43,386 nt of DNA from Nemertoderma westbladi (GCA_032718475.1 JAUCBJ010007643.1:1-43386); one strand, 5' to 3'. Positions 1-10,981 are shown, counted from the stretch's first letter. Made by a program: numbers and translations. The notes: generated from the sequence alone by a model not told the origin.

Positions 1-136
1 GCGCATGGACTGGCTTCGGCTAATGTTTTTGGTTTGTTTTGTATTAAATCTTATCATCTTACAAAAGGCAGATTATCAATAAAGACATATAAATTTCGGC
101 AGGTTAAACTGCTGAAGGTCTATAAAAGCGCGTACA
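1..136 (+). mobile_element. LTR end fragment related to the BEL/Pao LTR of this window
   Basis: Bases 1-136 match the reverse complement of the first ~140 bases of the LTRs at 8198 and 23040. Shared blocks are ACTGGCTTCGGCTAATG near the start, GGCAGGTTAAACTGCT in the middle and a GCGCG..ACA end, with moderate divergence between them. The copy therefore lies in the opposite orientation to the full element. Its terminal CA falls at 135-136 and the rest is cut off by the window edge. Whether it is a solo LTR or the end of another complete element cannot be told. Confidence 0.75.
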
Positions 137-1500
137 GCCTATACTGTATATCGTTCAATATGACTGTTATACACGTGTATCACAGACAGACAGTTTATAG
201 GCCTATTCTGTTAAATAGTCAGTCGCCAGCCAGAAACAAGGGAAGTAGGGTTTGGGGGGGGGGGGGGGGGGGGATAAGAAACCAACGTGTCCCAACAGTC
301 TACCCCACAAATAATACGCAATAATCCATTAGATACTGCCTGGGAACGTTAAGGAGAAAGTGTATCAAAACTCCTCCAGGTGATGTTTAGATATTTTTAT
401 CTAGTCTAGAACAACTCATATGGGGTGTTTTTAAGGGGATTACCCCCCCCCCCCTCCTCCCCCCAGTCTATTGATTTTATACATTAATAATTAATAAACA
501 ACGCCCAATCTCTCTTGTCTTCTTTATAAGCTGCCTGCCTGATAACACTATACCTTTAAATACTCACCCTAAACTCTAAAAAGCTTATATAGATCTAACA
601 ATTATCCGAATTGCTAACTGATAACGTTAAAACCTACCATTTTTTCCAATAACTCCACAGCTAATCTAAAACCTAGATTTAAAATAAATCCCAATCAATT
701 ACACATAAACTTAATCCTCTAAGCGTATAAGTAGGCGATGATCAACAATTTGTAAACCTCTTATCTTATCATCACCAATTACAGCAATACAGAACTTCCG
801 GAAAGTTTACAATAATTACATTTATCCACCAAGGTATGTACAGTATTATAAATTACGTAACATTTTTCCACATAAGCTCTACCTCATCCTGATACAACCA
901 TGTGGGAGCGGAATTGTAGGTTAAATCCCTGTTAAAAAGTGGGGATATTTTGTTAAAAATTGTACAATACTGTACTTACAAGATCTCATATAATTCGCTA
1001 ATCATGAGTAACGTCAGAAGTTTCCTAGCAACATCGGTATTTGAGGCAATATTATTGGTTAACTGGTTCGTTTTCCTGAATATATAAATAAAATCGTATT
1101 GGTCTCATGCCATATTTATATTGTTGATGGTGTTCTGTCTTTACCTAGCCTAGCCTGTATTTCTGAGATAGGTCAGTTAAACGATTGCATGACAGTATCA
1201 AATTAGATTATCATTGATTTATTACAATATAACCAGCCTGGTATAGGTGGGAATTCTATCCCAAAATCTTGAAAGAAACAACTGTATAATGAAACTGTAA
1301 TAACTATTAACTGCTATATTTCGCAATATAATTCCGTTCTATTTACACAAATATTTGGTCGTACTAATATTATCACATAATATTATATATTTTGTTATTG
1401 TATAATCAAAAACTAACTGTTAACCTTATAGGTAATATTGTGTAATGTAATATTTAGAATAATGGATTTCTTAATACGTAGGCTTACATTAATTAAGATA
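137..1500. other. AT-rich intergenic DNA, no gene seen
   Basis: No open frame here resembles a protein. The short + frame around 34-324 runs through a 20-base G tract (254-273) and the LTR fragment and is not credible. A 12-base C tract lies at 443-454. The rest is AT-rich sequence without repeats I can name. Confidence 0.6.
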
Positions 1501-1830
1501 CGTTCGTGGGGCGTCGCGCAGCACGCGAACTTGAGCAAGTTCGAAACAAGTTCGATTTGATCTCGAGTCAAAAGTTCGAGAGGTATTTGCCCGTAACTTT
1601 CATAAATATTGGAACTTTTTCTCTAGTATGCCCATACCAAATTTGGTTGAAATGGTTAAAATCTTCAAAAGTTATTTACGAATGCATTTTTCATTTCAGA
1701 CGGACAGACAGACAGTCTGACAGAGAGACGGTAATGAAATATGCCCTATTTTCTAATTATAATTGTGCGCTAAGTCTCGCCCTGACTGCGAGGCTCGCCC
1801 CACAGTATGAATGCATTTAAATATAATAAT
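1501..1830. repeat. Relic of a dispersed repeat with a GACAGACAG core
   Basis: The stretch holds a GGACAGACAGACAG run near 1700 after a phrase of the type CCAAATTTGGTTGAAATGG. This resembles non-coding repeat relics common in invertebrate introns; that comparison is from memory. The frame 1506-1820 crosses it and has no recognisable domain. The family is not identified. Confidence 0.35.
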
Positions 1831-2074
1831 AAACCCAAATTTTTCCTTTTCGAAGTACCGAACTTTGGTCTGACCCGAACTTTGGAATTGTTGACATGGG
1901 GTAAAAATTGTCATTAAAAAGACAAACCATTATTTCGAAGTTTTGTATATTTCGAAGTGTTGACTATTTCGAAGTATTGAACTTAAATTTTCATAGACCA
2001 ACATTACGTGAGTTGTTAAGAGAGGACCGCGGACCACCCCAAAATGAAAAATCAAGAACAGTCAAATAATATGG

Positions 2075-2349
2075 CCCATGTGAAGAATACCAGACTTTCT
2101 GCCCGTTACATTTCACTTTGCAGTTACCCCCATGTGAAGAATACCAGGTTTTCACCAAAAACACAGGTTACAGAAGGGCTGAATCTAACCAAAACAATAA
2201 ACGAATTAGTTTATGTCCAGGTTATACGACCGAAATAAGCGCTATAAAACACTTAATAAAGATAAATTTAAAAAAATGAAAAATCTTCATATATAAAATT
2301 CCAATAAAAAGTCGACCGAAAAGTGAAATCCTGGTATTCTTCACATGGG
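2075..2349. repeat. Small inverted-repeat (MITE-like) element
   Basis: The phrase CCATGTGAAGAATACCAG occurs directly at 2075-2093 and 2128-2148. It recurs inverted as CTGGTATTCTTCACATGG at 2330-2349, next to a matching GTGAAA/TTTCAC stretch. The arms 2128-2155 and 2323-2349 can pair around a loop of about 170 bases. No transposase is present, so this is at most a non-autonomous fold-back unit. The frame 2044-2238 is a by-product of the repeat. Confidence 0.5.
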
Positions 2350-2352
2350 CGA

Positions 2353-2696
2353 AAAATATCATTACCACTACTGGGCAGGTTCGTTACAATAAATAATATA
2401 TTTTCCTTTCCAGTTTTATACTAAACTTTTTACTGTAATAAATAATTACGAGATACAATAACTGTAAATATACACGAAACAATTATGAGTACTACAGTAC
2501 TACATACATAGTACTACATAGTATAGTATAGTAGTAACCAAGAGTACTACATAGTATAGTATACTACATAATACTTGTTACTTATATCACAATTTAATAA
2601 TAAGAAAGTAATTTACTGAAATTAATTATATTTGTTGGAAAAGTATTTTATAAATTTGCTACAGTTGAAAAATTCTCAATAATGGGAATAATTAAT
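2353..2696. other. Low-complexity AT-rich DNA
   Basis: The region contains a degenerate simple repeat of AGTACTACATAGTATAGT type at about 2490-2575. No coding sequence is seen. Confidence 0.6.
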
Positions 2697-2840
2697 TAAG
2701 TAATTTAAACAGGACTTAGGATGATCCAACTCTATAGCAAATGGAGCGGAACAAATGAAGTCGATTCATTTTGGCCAATTCATTTTTTCCGCTCGATTTG
2801 CCATAGAGTTGGATCATTTGTTATTTGTTTAAATTACTTA
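2697..2840. repeat. 144-bp palindromic fold-back element
   Basis: The outer arms are TAAGTAATTTAAACA (2697-2711) and TGTTTAAATTACTTA (2826-2840), which are exact reverse complements. Inner arms GATCCAACTCTATAGCAAAT and ATTTGCCATAGAGTTGGATC continue the pairing with few mismatches. The whole unit can fold into one long hairpin. It has no coding capacity and is MITE-like. Confidence 0.75.
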
Positions 2841-3600
2841 TATAAATAAATTATACAATCTATGGATGTTAAAACATTTAAACAATGGAAATAATTATTA
2901 CTGTACTTGCAATGTTATGGCCGTTTTATATAGGTACTTTATTTACATCGCTGTATGTACAGTATGTTGCACAAAATTTTATTTAAAATAGTTTGATTTA
3001 AATACGATAAAGGCTTGATGAAACTATGTAAAGGGTAAATAAAAGCAGTCTAATAAAACTATGAAGATAAATGTTAACAATATTATGGCTGTTGTGGGAC
3101 AATAATTCCAGCTTCATTTTTGAGGCCAAGTTTCCGCTGCTCTGACTGTGCTGTAGTGGCATTGTCACGGACAATGTAAATGTAGCCTGTGTGCAAGTCC
3201 AGCACAAAACGCTACAAATCGAGCAAAGTCTACCCGAAGGACCAGAGCTGCTTCTGTGTACGGACGAGTCTTCTGGTCTTCAGCATACTCGAGAACAGAC
3301 GTTGGGTGCGACCTGGAGTCAAGGTTAACCAACCGAATATCGATGAATGCCTGGAACTACGGATTAGACATCCCCCCCCCCCCCCCCCCCCCCCTATCAC
3401 TCATACTGGCTCCTGGATGATGTTACGTGGACCGAGTGCGAACGATTCCAAATCCCCACAATTTCACGAACCTCATAGTATCATTGTATCACAAGGCCAC
3501 TCTTCTTACAATTTAGGTTGTGATTGAGATCGAAGTTGGCCCCGTATCCACCGCAACGGGTAGGAACTCTATTGGAGGGGGGGGGGGCAGCGAAATGGTA
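2841..3600. other. No confident gene; poly-C and poly-G tracts
   Basis: A less AT-rich patch at about 3130-3360 has short open frames on both strands, none recognisable. A 23-base C run lies at 3372-3394 and an 11-base G run at 3577-3587. The frame 3189-3527 owes a proline stretch to the C run. Confidence 0.5.
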
Positions 3601-3609
3601 TTGTGGAAC

Positions 3610-4460
3610 AACTCAGAAGGAAAAAGTCCTGTTGTAAGTTAGCCAGTGAGATCACATATATGCAGCCACTTGTCTTCTATAACTCTATATACTCTATATC
3701 CAGTGGCATTTGGTACACAATGTTGGCAAAGTCAAAGGCCTCTTATTCTTGCTTGACAATTCTGGCCGATGTCTTTGCTTCCTTGAGGCTGGCCAGATGG
3801 TCCATCAGAGAGGACGTTTATTCTCCTTTAATCATATGCGAGAGTATGTGCATGCCCCCTTCCGACGTGGTATACTGGGAGGCTGATTCTGCCTTTGGGT
3901 TTCTGATCCCGAGACTCCCATTACTTGGCGACATAATGAATTGGCTGCATTCAAACTCAGTGATATTGCCTCCCATCTTTGCTGGAAGAAAGCAGTCGGC
4001 GATTGCTCTTTTGAGCATATCATATCAAGCAGGCCATCACCCGCTGGAGGTAATCAGGGAGCAAGTCATCATGGACTTGAACACAGCATATGGTTGGGCC
4101 TCTACTATCTAAACCAACGGAGATGGCAGTTGAAAAGGAACAAGGTGAACATCAAGGCCACAAGTCACTCACGTTCCAAAGAGCAGCCTTCCTATTCAGC
4201 ATGTTGAAAGTATTCGCTGTATCCACCAACAGTATGTCCCAACTATTGCCGCAGCATGCCTCAAAAATCGCCACCATCTTTTGGATCACTACTTCCATCC
4301 ACCCCAGCTGATGTTCCGAGAGCTGCTCTGATCTACTGGTATTAGTTGCATTGTCGCACAAGAATGCGCTCAAAGTGCACATTAACGAGATTGTGTTGGA
4401 GACCTCTAACAAAGGTCACCTAGCTAGCAAGCAGTTCAACAATGTCACAGCCAACAGCAC
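3610..4460 (-). mobile_element. Degenerate LINE reverse transcriptase remnant
   Basis: On the - strand two broken frames keep reverse-transcriptase features. The frame 4412-4152 contains ILLVDTANTFNMLNRKAAL, the RT motif A region with its aspartate. The frame 4018-3818 contains SLGIRNPKAESASQY, which resembles the GGLGIxNP block downstream of the RT palm in a LINE-like family widespread in cnidarians and molluscs (family recalled from memory). Several stops and frameshifts separate the pieces, and motifs B and C are lost. The long + frame 3603-4112 is the shadow of this remnant. It sits directly upstream of a different, + strand LINE insertion. Confidence 0.55.
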
Positions 4461-4693
4461 TTGGCAGATGATATTTAGTTTGACTGAGTTGAGTGGCACG
4501 CCACCAGTGGTGCATCAATTGATCTGGTGGTTCACCCCCAACTAGATTGGCCCCAAAATCAGTTATAAGCCGGTTTGGGTCTAAGTTTGTGGAGTGTCTG
4601 TCAGTTAACCAGTTCCCTCCAAAATTGGTGTCTCAAGTGATGGCTTGTGCTAGCTGAAGAGGGACATCTGACATATACGCCATACGGGTGTTT

Positions 4694-4732
4694 GAGTGGT
4701 GTTGTAATTGGTAGACTGAATTTGTAAACTTG
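4694..4732. repeat. Left 39-bp target-site duplication of a LINE
   Basis: This 39-base sequence, starting GAGTGGTGTTGTAATTGG, is repeated exactly at 5544-5582 on the other side of the LINE fragment. It marks the insertion point. Confidence 0.85.
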
Positions 4733-5543
4733 AAGACCTGGGATTCACACCTCAAGAACGCAGAAGTAGTAGATGATATCCGGCAACTACAGTGACAGAC
4801 ACCGACTTTGCGGATGACATCGCCCTGCTCTCTAATACCCTAGCAGATGCACAGCTTCTACTAAATAAAGTGGAGATGGCTGCAAAGGAGGTTGGATTGC
4901 ATATAAATGCTACAAAGACCGAATTCATGACCTTTAATGTTGATGGAAACTTGACAACCATTGATAATAATCAACTAGGGAAGGTCGATGACTTCCAGTA
5001 CCTTGGATCATGGATAGAGAGTAGCAAAAAGGACATAGAAGTTAGGAAAGCAAAGGCTTGGGTAGCTCTATCAAAAATGGATACCATCTGGAAATCAGAT
5101 CTCTCCAGGCACCTGGAGACTAAGTTCTTTCTAGCCACTTTGGGGGGTGAGACCTGGACACTGGCTAAATCACTTGAACAACGAATTGATGGTTGCTACA
5201 CAAGACTACTAAGGGCAGCCCTAAACATCAGCTGGAGACAACACATGACAAACGCCGAGCTTTATGGTACAATACCACCTGTATCAACCACCCTCCGTGA
5301 ACGCAGATTAAGATTCAGGGGCACTGCTGGCAAAGTAAAGACGAGGTCATACCAGATCTACTTTTCTGGCAACCAACTCATGGAAAGCGTAGTCGTGGAC
5401 GACCGGCCATAACATATATAGATCAACTTGAAAGGGATACTGAACTTAGGAGAAACGAAATTGCGACAACTATGGAGAATCGGAAAGCCTGGAAGGATCT
5501 CATTTCCACTGTCCGAGTTCGCTCGACCTAGTAGTAGTATTTG
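4733..5543 (+). mobile_element. 5'-truncated LINE copy with TAG-repeat tail
   Basis: The insert holds the C-terminal half of a LINE RT, followed by a 3' end of CTCGACCTAGTAGTAGTA type. Perfect 39-bp direct repeats flank it (4694-4732 and 5544-5582), as expected for target-primed reverse transcription of a truncated copy. A fragment of the same 3' end occurs at about 32430-32600. The related but distinct LINE at 34291 ends in a similar CCTAGTAGTAG tail. Confidence 0.85.
4792..5412 (+). pseudogene. LINE reverse transcriptase C-terminal fragment
   Basis: The 206-codon frame begins just before RT motif C (TDTDFADDIALLSN, with the catalytic FADD). It continues through a VDDFQYLGSWIES block and the thumb and C-terminal region (WKSDLSRHLETK, GCYTRLLRAALNISW, RERRLRFRG). 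The fingers, palm motifs A and B and the endonuclease are absent, so this is a dead 5'-truncated copy. After 5412 the last ~35 codons of the same protein lie in another frame, up to about 5528, showing a late frameshift. A few residues are also missing between the thumb and the GETWTL segment. The clade is uncertain. Confidence 0.8.
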
Positions 5544-5582
5544 GAGTGGTGTTGTAATTGGTAGACTGAATTTGTAAACTTG
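5544..5582. repeat. Right 39-bp target-site duplication of a LINE
   Basis: Exact copy of 4694-4732, immediately after the TAG tail of the LINE. Confidence 0.85.
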
Positions 5583-6479
5583 GTTGGTAAACTTGGTAAA
5601 CTCACTGGGGTCTAATTTGGTGGTCTAATTCAGGTGTTGGTGAACGATGCTTGGTTGGAGGTCTGCTGATAGTAGTTCATAATCGGGTGCATCCACATTG
5701 TCTGGTTGTGCAGCATACTTGGCTCGTGATGCCACACTAGCAACAGCGTTGGAAGCCTTGTAACATCGAGAGGATAGGATCAAAGGCTGATGCTATTTTG
5801 TTTGGCAAATTTCAAATATCTAATCTAATCTAATATATATAAATATTCATTGTCTGTCTGTGAGTCTATCCAAGCTATACGTTCCAACACACGTGCACCA
5901 ATCTGAGCAAATGATACATCGATCGAAAGCTCTCGTCCTGAGCACGTAAACCATCGCTATCTGGAGGCTAAATTTACGTGTTTGCTTGCGTGAATGCTTA
6001 TTTTGTCGTCGCCGCAACATGTTGTGTGTCACTATCACTAAGTGATTCGAATATTCCTTTTGGCAGTACATGCCTGGCGAAGCTGAGAGTAAAGTGTTAG
6101 CAAGGCAGCTAGCTACTGGCAGACCAATCATCTCTTGAGGTGGCCTGCGCAGGCAGGCTGGGTTGGTTAAGTAGTAATCTCAATAAATAGGACCCAGTAG
6201 GAGAGCGGAGTGGAACTACTGTGATTGGTTCCGTTACCCTACAATTTGGGTCTTGACTCTATCATGTGCGTGCATCTATATTATGCAGACCATCCTGAGC
6301 CCGTAAACATGAATTGTAAAGGCTATCTCGAGGCTGATTTTTTACACATTTACTTGATATTGCATGAATACGTATTTGAGGTAAAAGTGCATTATTCTGC
6401 AGTTGTTACTGGTCAGCAAGCAGGAAATTATAACAGCAGTTGCATCATTGTAACCACTCTGTTCTAACTGACACTTTGC

Positions 6480-6840
6480 AGAAGAAATTCTACCTAACCA
6501 TAGGCTGCGTGTTGGGAGGACGCCGACCAGTTTGCGGTTCTTTAGTCTGCCACAAGGAGGCGAAATGTCTGAAAGTGAAAATCTTATCCTATTTTGTTAT
6601 TAATAATGATTTTTAGCTGATACTTAGGTCCTTTACACAACACGTTTATGATGTTATTTTGCTGATACCAAGCAGAGTATACTACACCGTAGGTTGTGCA
6701 TTTGGGGAGACGATGACCAATCTACAGTCCCCAGTCTGCCGCTATTAGGGGATGAAATGTCTGAAAGAGGAAACCTACAATTTTGTTGTTTATGAATGCT
6801 TTTTTGCTGAAACTTGGCACCTGGCATTGTATGTAGCTGC
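6480..6840. repeat. Imperfect ~186-bp tandem duplication with CAGTCTGCC core
   Basis: Blocks 6480-6640 and 6665-6840 share the order CATAGGCTG/CGTAGGTTG, then AGTCTGCC, then GAAATGTCTGAAAG, then TTTTGTT and GCTGAxACTT. The AGTCTGCC..ATGTCTGAAAGTGAAA phrase recurs at 39261-39293 and 40270-40309, so it belongs to a dispersed repeat family. Confidence 0.6.
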
Positions 6841-6968
6841 AATTAAAGCGGCATCAGTCTGTTTGTTTGAGAGAATGCTCACTTATGTAAAGTTTTGTTA
6901 AGTTAAGTAATTAATTAATTTATGTTTGATATTGTCCATTGATTGATTGACTGTATAGAAGCTTGTGA

Positions 6969-7005
6969 ACTAGAAAGCCGTGGCAGAAGTCTGCGGCTTT
7001 CTAGT
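6969..7005. repeat. Perfect 12-bp hairpin
   Basis: ACTAGAAAGCCG (6969-6980) and CGGCTTTCTAGT (6994-7005) are exact reverse complements around a 13-base loop. It has no T-run and no context for a transcription signal. Function unknown. Confidence 0.6.
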
Positions 7006-7368
7006 TGTACAAACAATATCGTTTAATATTATAATCGGTAGTGATAGCCTGCTGTGAAATAAATAGTTGTGATTGTAACGAGTAACAAATGGTTCAATAA
7101 TGGAAGCTGATTTACCATATGAACGCCTGTAACTCCCCTGTGACGCAACATATTATGTAGATAGAGAGTCTTTTGCTATAAAGTGATAGCCACATATGAA
7201 ACAGTTGGCATATCTCTGGCCGCTATCTGATATAATTGCAGACAGTCTATGCGTGGTAAATAGCCATTATTTTCTCTGTGATTGCGATTTACTATATTTG
7301 ATAAAATTGAAACAATTTTGCTGTTTATATATTCAGTAGATTTAAACTTGTTACTTTTCTATTTAATC

Positions 7369-7544
7369 ATGATTTTATATACAAACAATAATCAAACAGA
7401 ATCCGTTCACAATTATTCAATGGAAAGTGACGAAATAAATGTCTTTGGAGAACAAAGAATATTCATTTACATCATCACGATATTGGCTATTGTAATGTCA
7501 ACAATAGGAAATGGATTAATAATTTTCATAGTTTTATGTAAAAG
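7369..7544 (+). CDS. Receptor exon 1: N-terminus and TM1
   Basis: The exon encodes an extracellular N-terminus with N-glycosylation sequons (NQT, NYS), then TM1 (FIYIITILAIVMST) with the conserved GN of TM1 in STIGNGLIIFIVLCK. The splice donor is AAAAG|GTATGT at 7544/7545, leaving two bases of an Arg codon that exon 2 completes. I prefer the Met at 7369. An upstream in-frame Met at 7282 would add 29 hydrophobic residues unlike a receptor N-terminus. The open frame beyond 7544 enters a LINE tail and is intronic. A further 5' exon cannot be excluded. Confidence 0.8.
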
Positions 7545-7569
7545 GTATGTAATAAATACATGCATAAAT

Positions 7570-7682
7570 GTACTACTACTATTATATGGTACTACTATAA
7601 TTGACATGCTGCATTGCAGCTGCATCCTACATTAGGGGGATTATACTTGCTCCGCAACAACCCCTATCATCCATTGCGTTTG
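7570..7682 (-). mobile_element. LINE 3'-end fragment in receptor intron 1
   Basis: The stretch carries the tail signature of the - strand LINE at 34291: TACTACTAC repeats, then GCATGCTGCATTGCAGCTGCAT (with one change), then a GCTCCGCAACAAC...CTATCA block. Only the last ~110 bases of the element remain. Confidence 0.7.
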
Positions 7683-8192
7683 GATTCCTGGGTTTTTAAT
7701 CCGCTGTTACAAAGATTAGGTACCACGCCCACCTCTAAATAGTCTTTTTATGCCTCTGCTCTATGCGTCCTGTACTATGTCCTATGTCTTTATGATGTTC
7801 CCAAGCTATTAGTTTTTCTGCATATCTTGTATCTTGGATAATGTCCTCTTTCTAAGTTTAGCAGCCTCGACTCAATAGTCGTTCTTGCCTTACTTCGATA
7901 TCATCACGTGAGTGGAATCTATCTTGATTGAAATACTCATCGATAAATCTAGATTTTGGATCCTATATTTATAACCTACCTGTTCTTCCTTGACTATCGC
8001 GATAGCTACATATTTTTCTTCCTGTTGATCTAACTCTGTTTGTTCAACAGCCCCCTCTATAGGATGTAAATCAAATCATCCACCTAAAAGGCGTTGATTT
8101 TCCCTAAGGACCACTTCCACTAACTCACTTATCATTTATTTTGTCGAATTAAGAGAAGGATTATCTACTCCGAGTAAAAAATTACAATAGGG
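7683..8192. other. Intronic DNA between LINE fragment and BEL/Pao element
   Basis: No coding sequence or repeat family recognised in these 510 bases. The BEL/Pao target site follows. Confidence 0.5.
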
Positions 8193-8197
8193 GTATC
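8193..8197. repeat. Target-site duplication GTATC (left)
   Basis: GTATC directly abuts the TG of the left LTR and is repeated at 24220-24224 after the CA of the right LTR. The 5-bp size is typical of LTR-element integrases. Confidence 0.85.
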
Positions 8198-9382
8198 TGT
8201 TCGCGCTTTCAGACCTTTAGCAGTTTAACCTGCCAAATTGGGATGTCTCTTAGATGATAGATCGTCTTTAGCCTATGACAAGTATTTGATACACTACATT
8301 AGCCGAAGCCAGTCTATGCGCGATCATTCACCCGCTGGATATACCCGGGAGACTGGATTCGGAAGCCTAACCGTATTGCGGGGTAGGCCTACTGTATTAT
8401 TCGACTGATCGTAATATATAATCTCTGACAAATATTATTCACTTTCGGGAAATATTAACAGTTCCTTTAGGACGTGGCGCTCTAAATATGTAAACAGAGT
8501 TATGACTTAAACTAGACACAACGGGATGGTTATAGATTCACGTATATGGCGCATTCTTTAGGAGATGCTTTGTTATCAGTCACAATCATACACAATACTG
8601 CACAATACTGCACACTGATCTGCCGACCTTCACTAATTTTAGTCACATATAAAGAGAACAACAGACAATACATGTAGGGCCTATAAAATAGCATTAGATT
8701 CACTTCAAACCACTTAATGTAAGTCGCAATCGTTATATGTAACCGGTCTCTCTAACCTTTAGTATATCAAGAAGATTGGGGTGTCTGATTATTTATCAGT
8801 ATTCCAAATATAATATTCCATCAACAAATATAATGAATAACCGACAGTAAATAGCAGTACAAAGTTTAAGGTGTGAATGGTTATGAATGCAGTGAGTTTC
8901 GTTATGATTTGGTATGATTAGTTAAGGTTTGGATTGATAACAGATATACGTTCTATAATTAAGCCCACCAATGTTGGGCTAAAGACCGAAACACGGAGGT
9001 TCCAAAGCCGGTGTTGTAGGCTGTGGACAAAATCACATACTGACTCAACTCCACGAGTTTCTATATACAATCTCTAACTCAGAGGCAAAAAACGCTCTGA
9101 TTGGTCGACCGAACAAAGAAGGAACAGAGAACAACGAAAAGCTCCACGTGTACAGCACCAGCTGTTAGCCGTCGTCACGGCAGCTACACTGTTTCAAGAG
9201 GATCCGGTGCATTGCGTCACAGAACTGCCAATCATGTCCGCCAAATCACACATACAGAAGAAATGGCTCCCATGTCCTCCAAAACACCAGTACAGCAAGG
9301 ACACGGCCCCTTATGCCTGTTAAACCATCTACAGAGCACTTTACGGGGAAAACAACCAGCCAATTCCGCAAAAGCCTTTATA
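8198..9382 (-). repeat. 3' LTR of the BEL/Pao element (left LTR)
   Basis: The 1,185-bp LTR aligns along its whole length with 23040-24219. The + strand begins TGTTCGCGCTTTCAG and ends GCCTTTATA, where the right copy has GCCTTTACA, so one substitution has damaged the terminal dinucleotide. The small + frames inside, such as 9101-9406, differ in frame between the two LTRs and are not genes. Confidence 0.95.
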
Positions 9383-9453
9383 CCGCTCCCAGAAAATGGG
9401 ATTTAAGTCTATAAAATATAACAAATCACAGTTTCTAAAATATAAAAATACTC

Positions 9454-10981
9454 TCAGTTAGTCTTTCTTACGAGGACGGCGTTTACGCAGTTTTTTGAGG
9501 CTAGCAAGAGTCCTTTTCTCTTTGGGGCGAGCCACTTTACTAGGAGGGCTATAAATCCTGGGTGAAGGGTGCAATATGATTGCATCAGAAGGTGTAGGAT
9601 TATGGTCGGGGTATCCGCCGTTTCGATATGCTTCTCCTCGAGCTGATTTTCCTCCGCTCGTAGCTGGATACGTTCATCCAAAAACTCTCGCAGAGAATAG
9701 GGTCGTCCAAGTGCGATAACTTCGTAGAGATTCTGGATTTCCCGATCGAACTGAGATAAATTTACTTTGTTTACCGCTTGGACTTGCTAGTGCAATTTAC
9801 ATTTATCTGAACAAGCGTAAGTTCCTTTTCTGATCTTTGTAGAATAGCGTCAAACTCATTTGGTACAACGCTCTCCGCCACTTTGGTGACAGGTTATATC
9901 GTGTTAAGCCGGGACGATGGTAAGGGTTAAACGGCGATATTAAATGTCCGCTTCCCAATCCGGCTAGGTAGGATGGGCTAATATCTAGGAAGCCCACAAC
10001 CGGGGTGCCACCGACTAATTGTTCAGGTAACACTAGATCTTTGAGCAGTGAGTACAGCTCGGGAGGATCCGTCATACTAATAGGATCAAGAGTCTGAGGT
10101 CTCACTAGGGAATGAGGAGGTCTGATCGAGTATTCCGAAACTCTGATCATTGGTTTATTTAAGGATCGTCTGAGTCGAACGAGCGTAGGTGATACATCGA
10201 ACAAGTTTCGCTCGAAACTCCCGTAAATATAGCGAGTAAAACCGTGTTTAAAGCAACGTCTCCGCGGATGTTTATGTCTTTTCGTTTGTTGGTTGGGTCT
10301 TGGGCATTCATTGCAATAATACCTAAGACGCACGTCTTGTAGGGGAAACGCGGGTGATCGTTCTCCAGTTTTACAATATTCCTCCATCTGTTCGAAGCTA
10401 TCCGGTACAACAGGTAGCGGTCGATCGGCGGTAAGATACATCATAGTGGAATAGAGCCGTTTGAGTTCTACCATGCGGTCATGATGTATACCTTGAGGAT
10501 ATCGAGTTTCTAGATTCTGTTGACTGGTAATATCGAGATAGGTTTCTCTCAAGAATTCCAGGTATTTGGTGAAGTCGCTGCGTTTATCCGGCTCTTCAAC
10601 ATCTGCACTTTCGAGTCAGTTTCTAATAGAATTTTCGTGTTCGAGTCTCAGTTTATCGTTCCGCTTCCGCTGGGTATGATATTTAAATAAAACCATTTCC
10701 CTTTTGGTGTCTATATCGTTCGTATCGTGTAGGTCGATAGGATGACCAGTAGTTAAGAAGTCCATATACGTACCATTACGATGTGTATAGCGAGCGGTGA
10801 ATTTTCTACAGTCCAACCCACGCGCAAGTTGCTCCCGGGACATTGGCGGTTAGATATAACGACCATCGTCCTCCGTAGTAGTTGGACCAGCGTCGCCGCA
10901 TATCAAGCTATCAACAAACGCTTGTAAAGGTAGAGTATATCGCTCCCTGATACCAAGATCATCTTCTATCAACTCAATCAT
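9454..10981 (-). pseudogene. Accessory ORF of the BEL/Pao element, broken, function unknown
   Basis: A coding-like stretch of about 500 codons lies between pol and the 3' LTR. In one frame it runs from a Met at 10981 through a TAA (10850-10852), a Met at 10841-10843, a TGA (10616-10618) and a long open part to 9803. It then appears to continue in two other frames to a stop near 9458, ending in the basic tail KLRKRRPRKKD. The central 250 residues contain YCNECPRPNQQTKRHKHPRR followed by a further Cys (C-x2-C..C) and a proline-rich second half. No signal peptide, long hydrophobic segment or fusion-type motif is visible in the main frame, so an envelope protein is not supported. It could be a nucleic-acid-binding accessory protein or a captured gene. 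I do not recognise it. The linking of frames is inference. Confidence 0.5.

Larger units (their letters stand above)
5583..7281. other. Repeat-rich flank upstream of receptor exon 1
   Basis: No credible coding sequence. The stretch has an AT-rich simple part (about 5820-5860), a GC-balanced repeat relic (5860-6180) and a duplicated block (6480-6640 and 6665-6840). A perfect 12-bp hairpin lies at 6969-7005. A promoter for the receptor, if its first exon is here, could lie within about 7010-7280, but no convincing core element is seen. Confidence 0.5.

Noticed and set aside
3603-4112. 169-codon + frame as a host gene
   Set aside because: The opposite strand carries reverse-transcriptase blocks in the same interval, and the + frame has no recognisable domain.
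9101-9406. 101-codon + frame in the left LTR
   Set aside because: The right LTR has the same DNA with a 1-base indel that moves it to another frame, so the frame is not maintained between the two copies.
9454-9681. Hydrophobic C-terminal frame of the accessory ORF as a transmembrane anchor (envelope-like)
   Set aside because: A parallel frame over the same bases gives a proline-rich, basic tail that looks more protein-like, and no signal peptide or ectodomain features are present upstream. The envelope idea is not supported.
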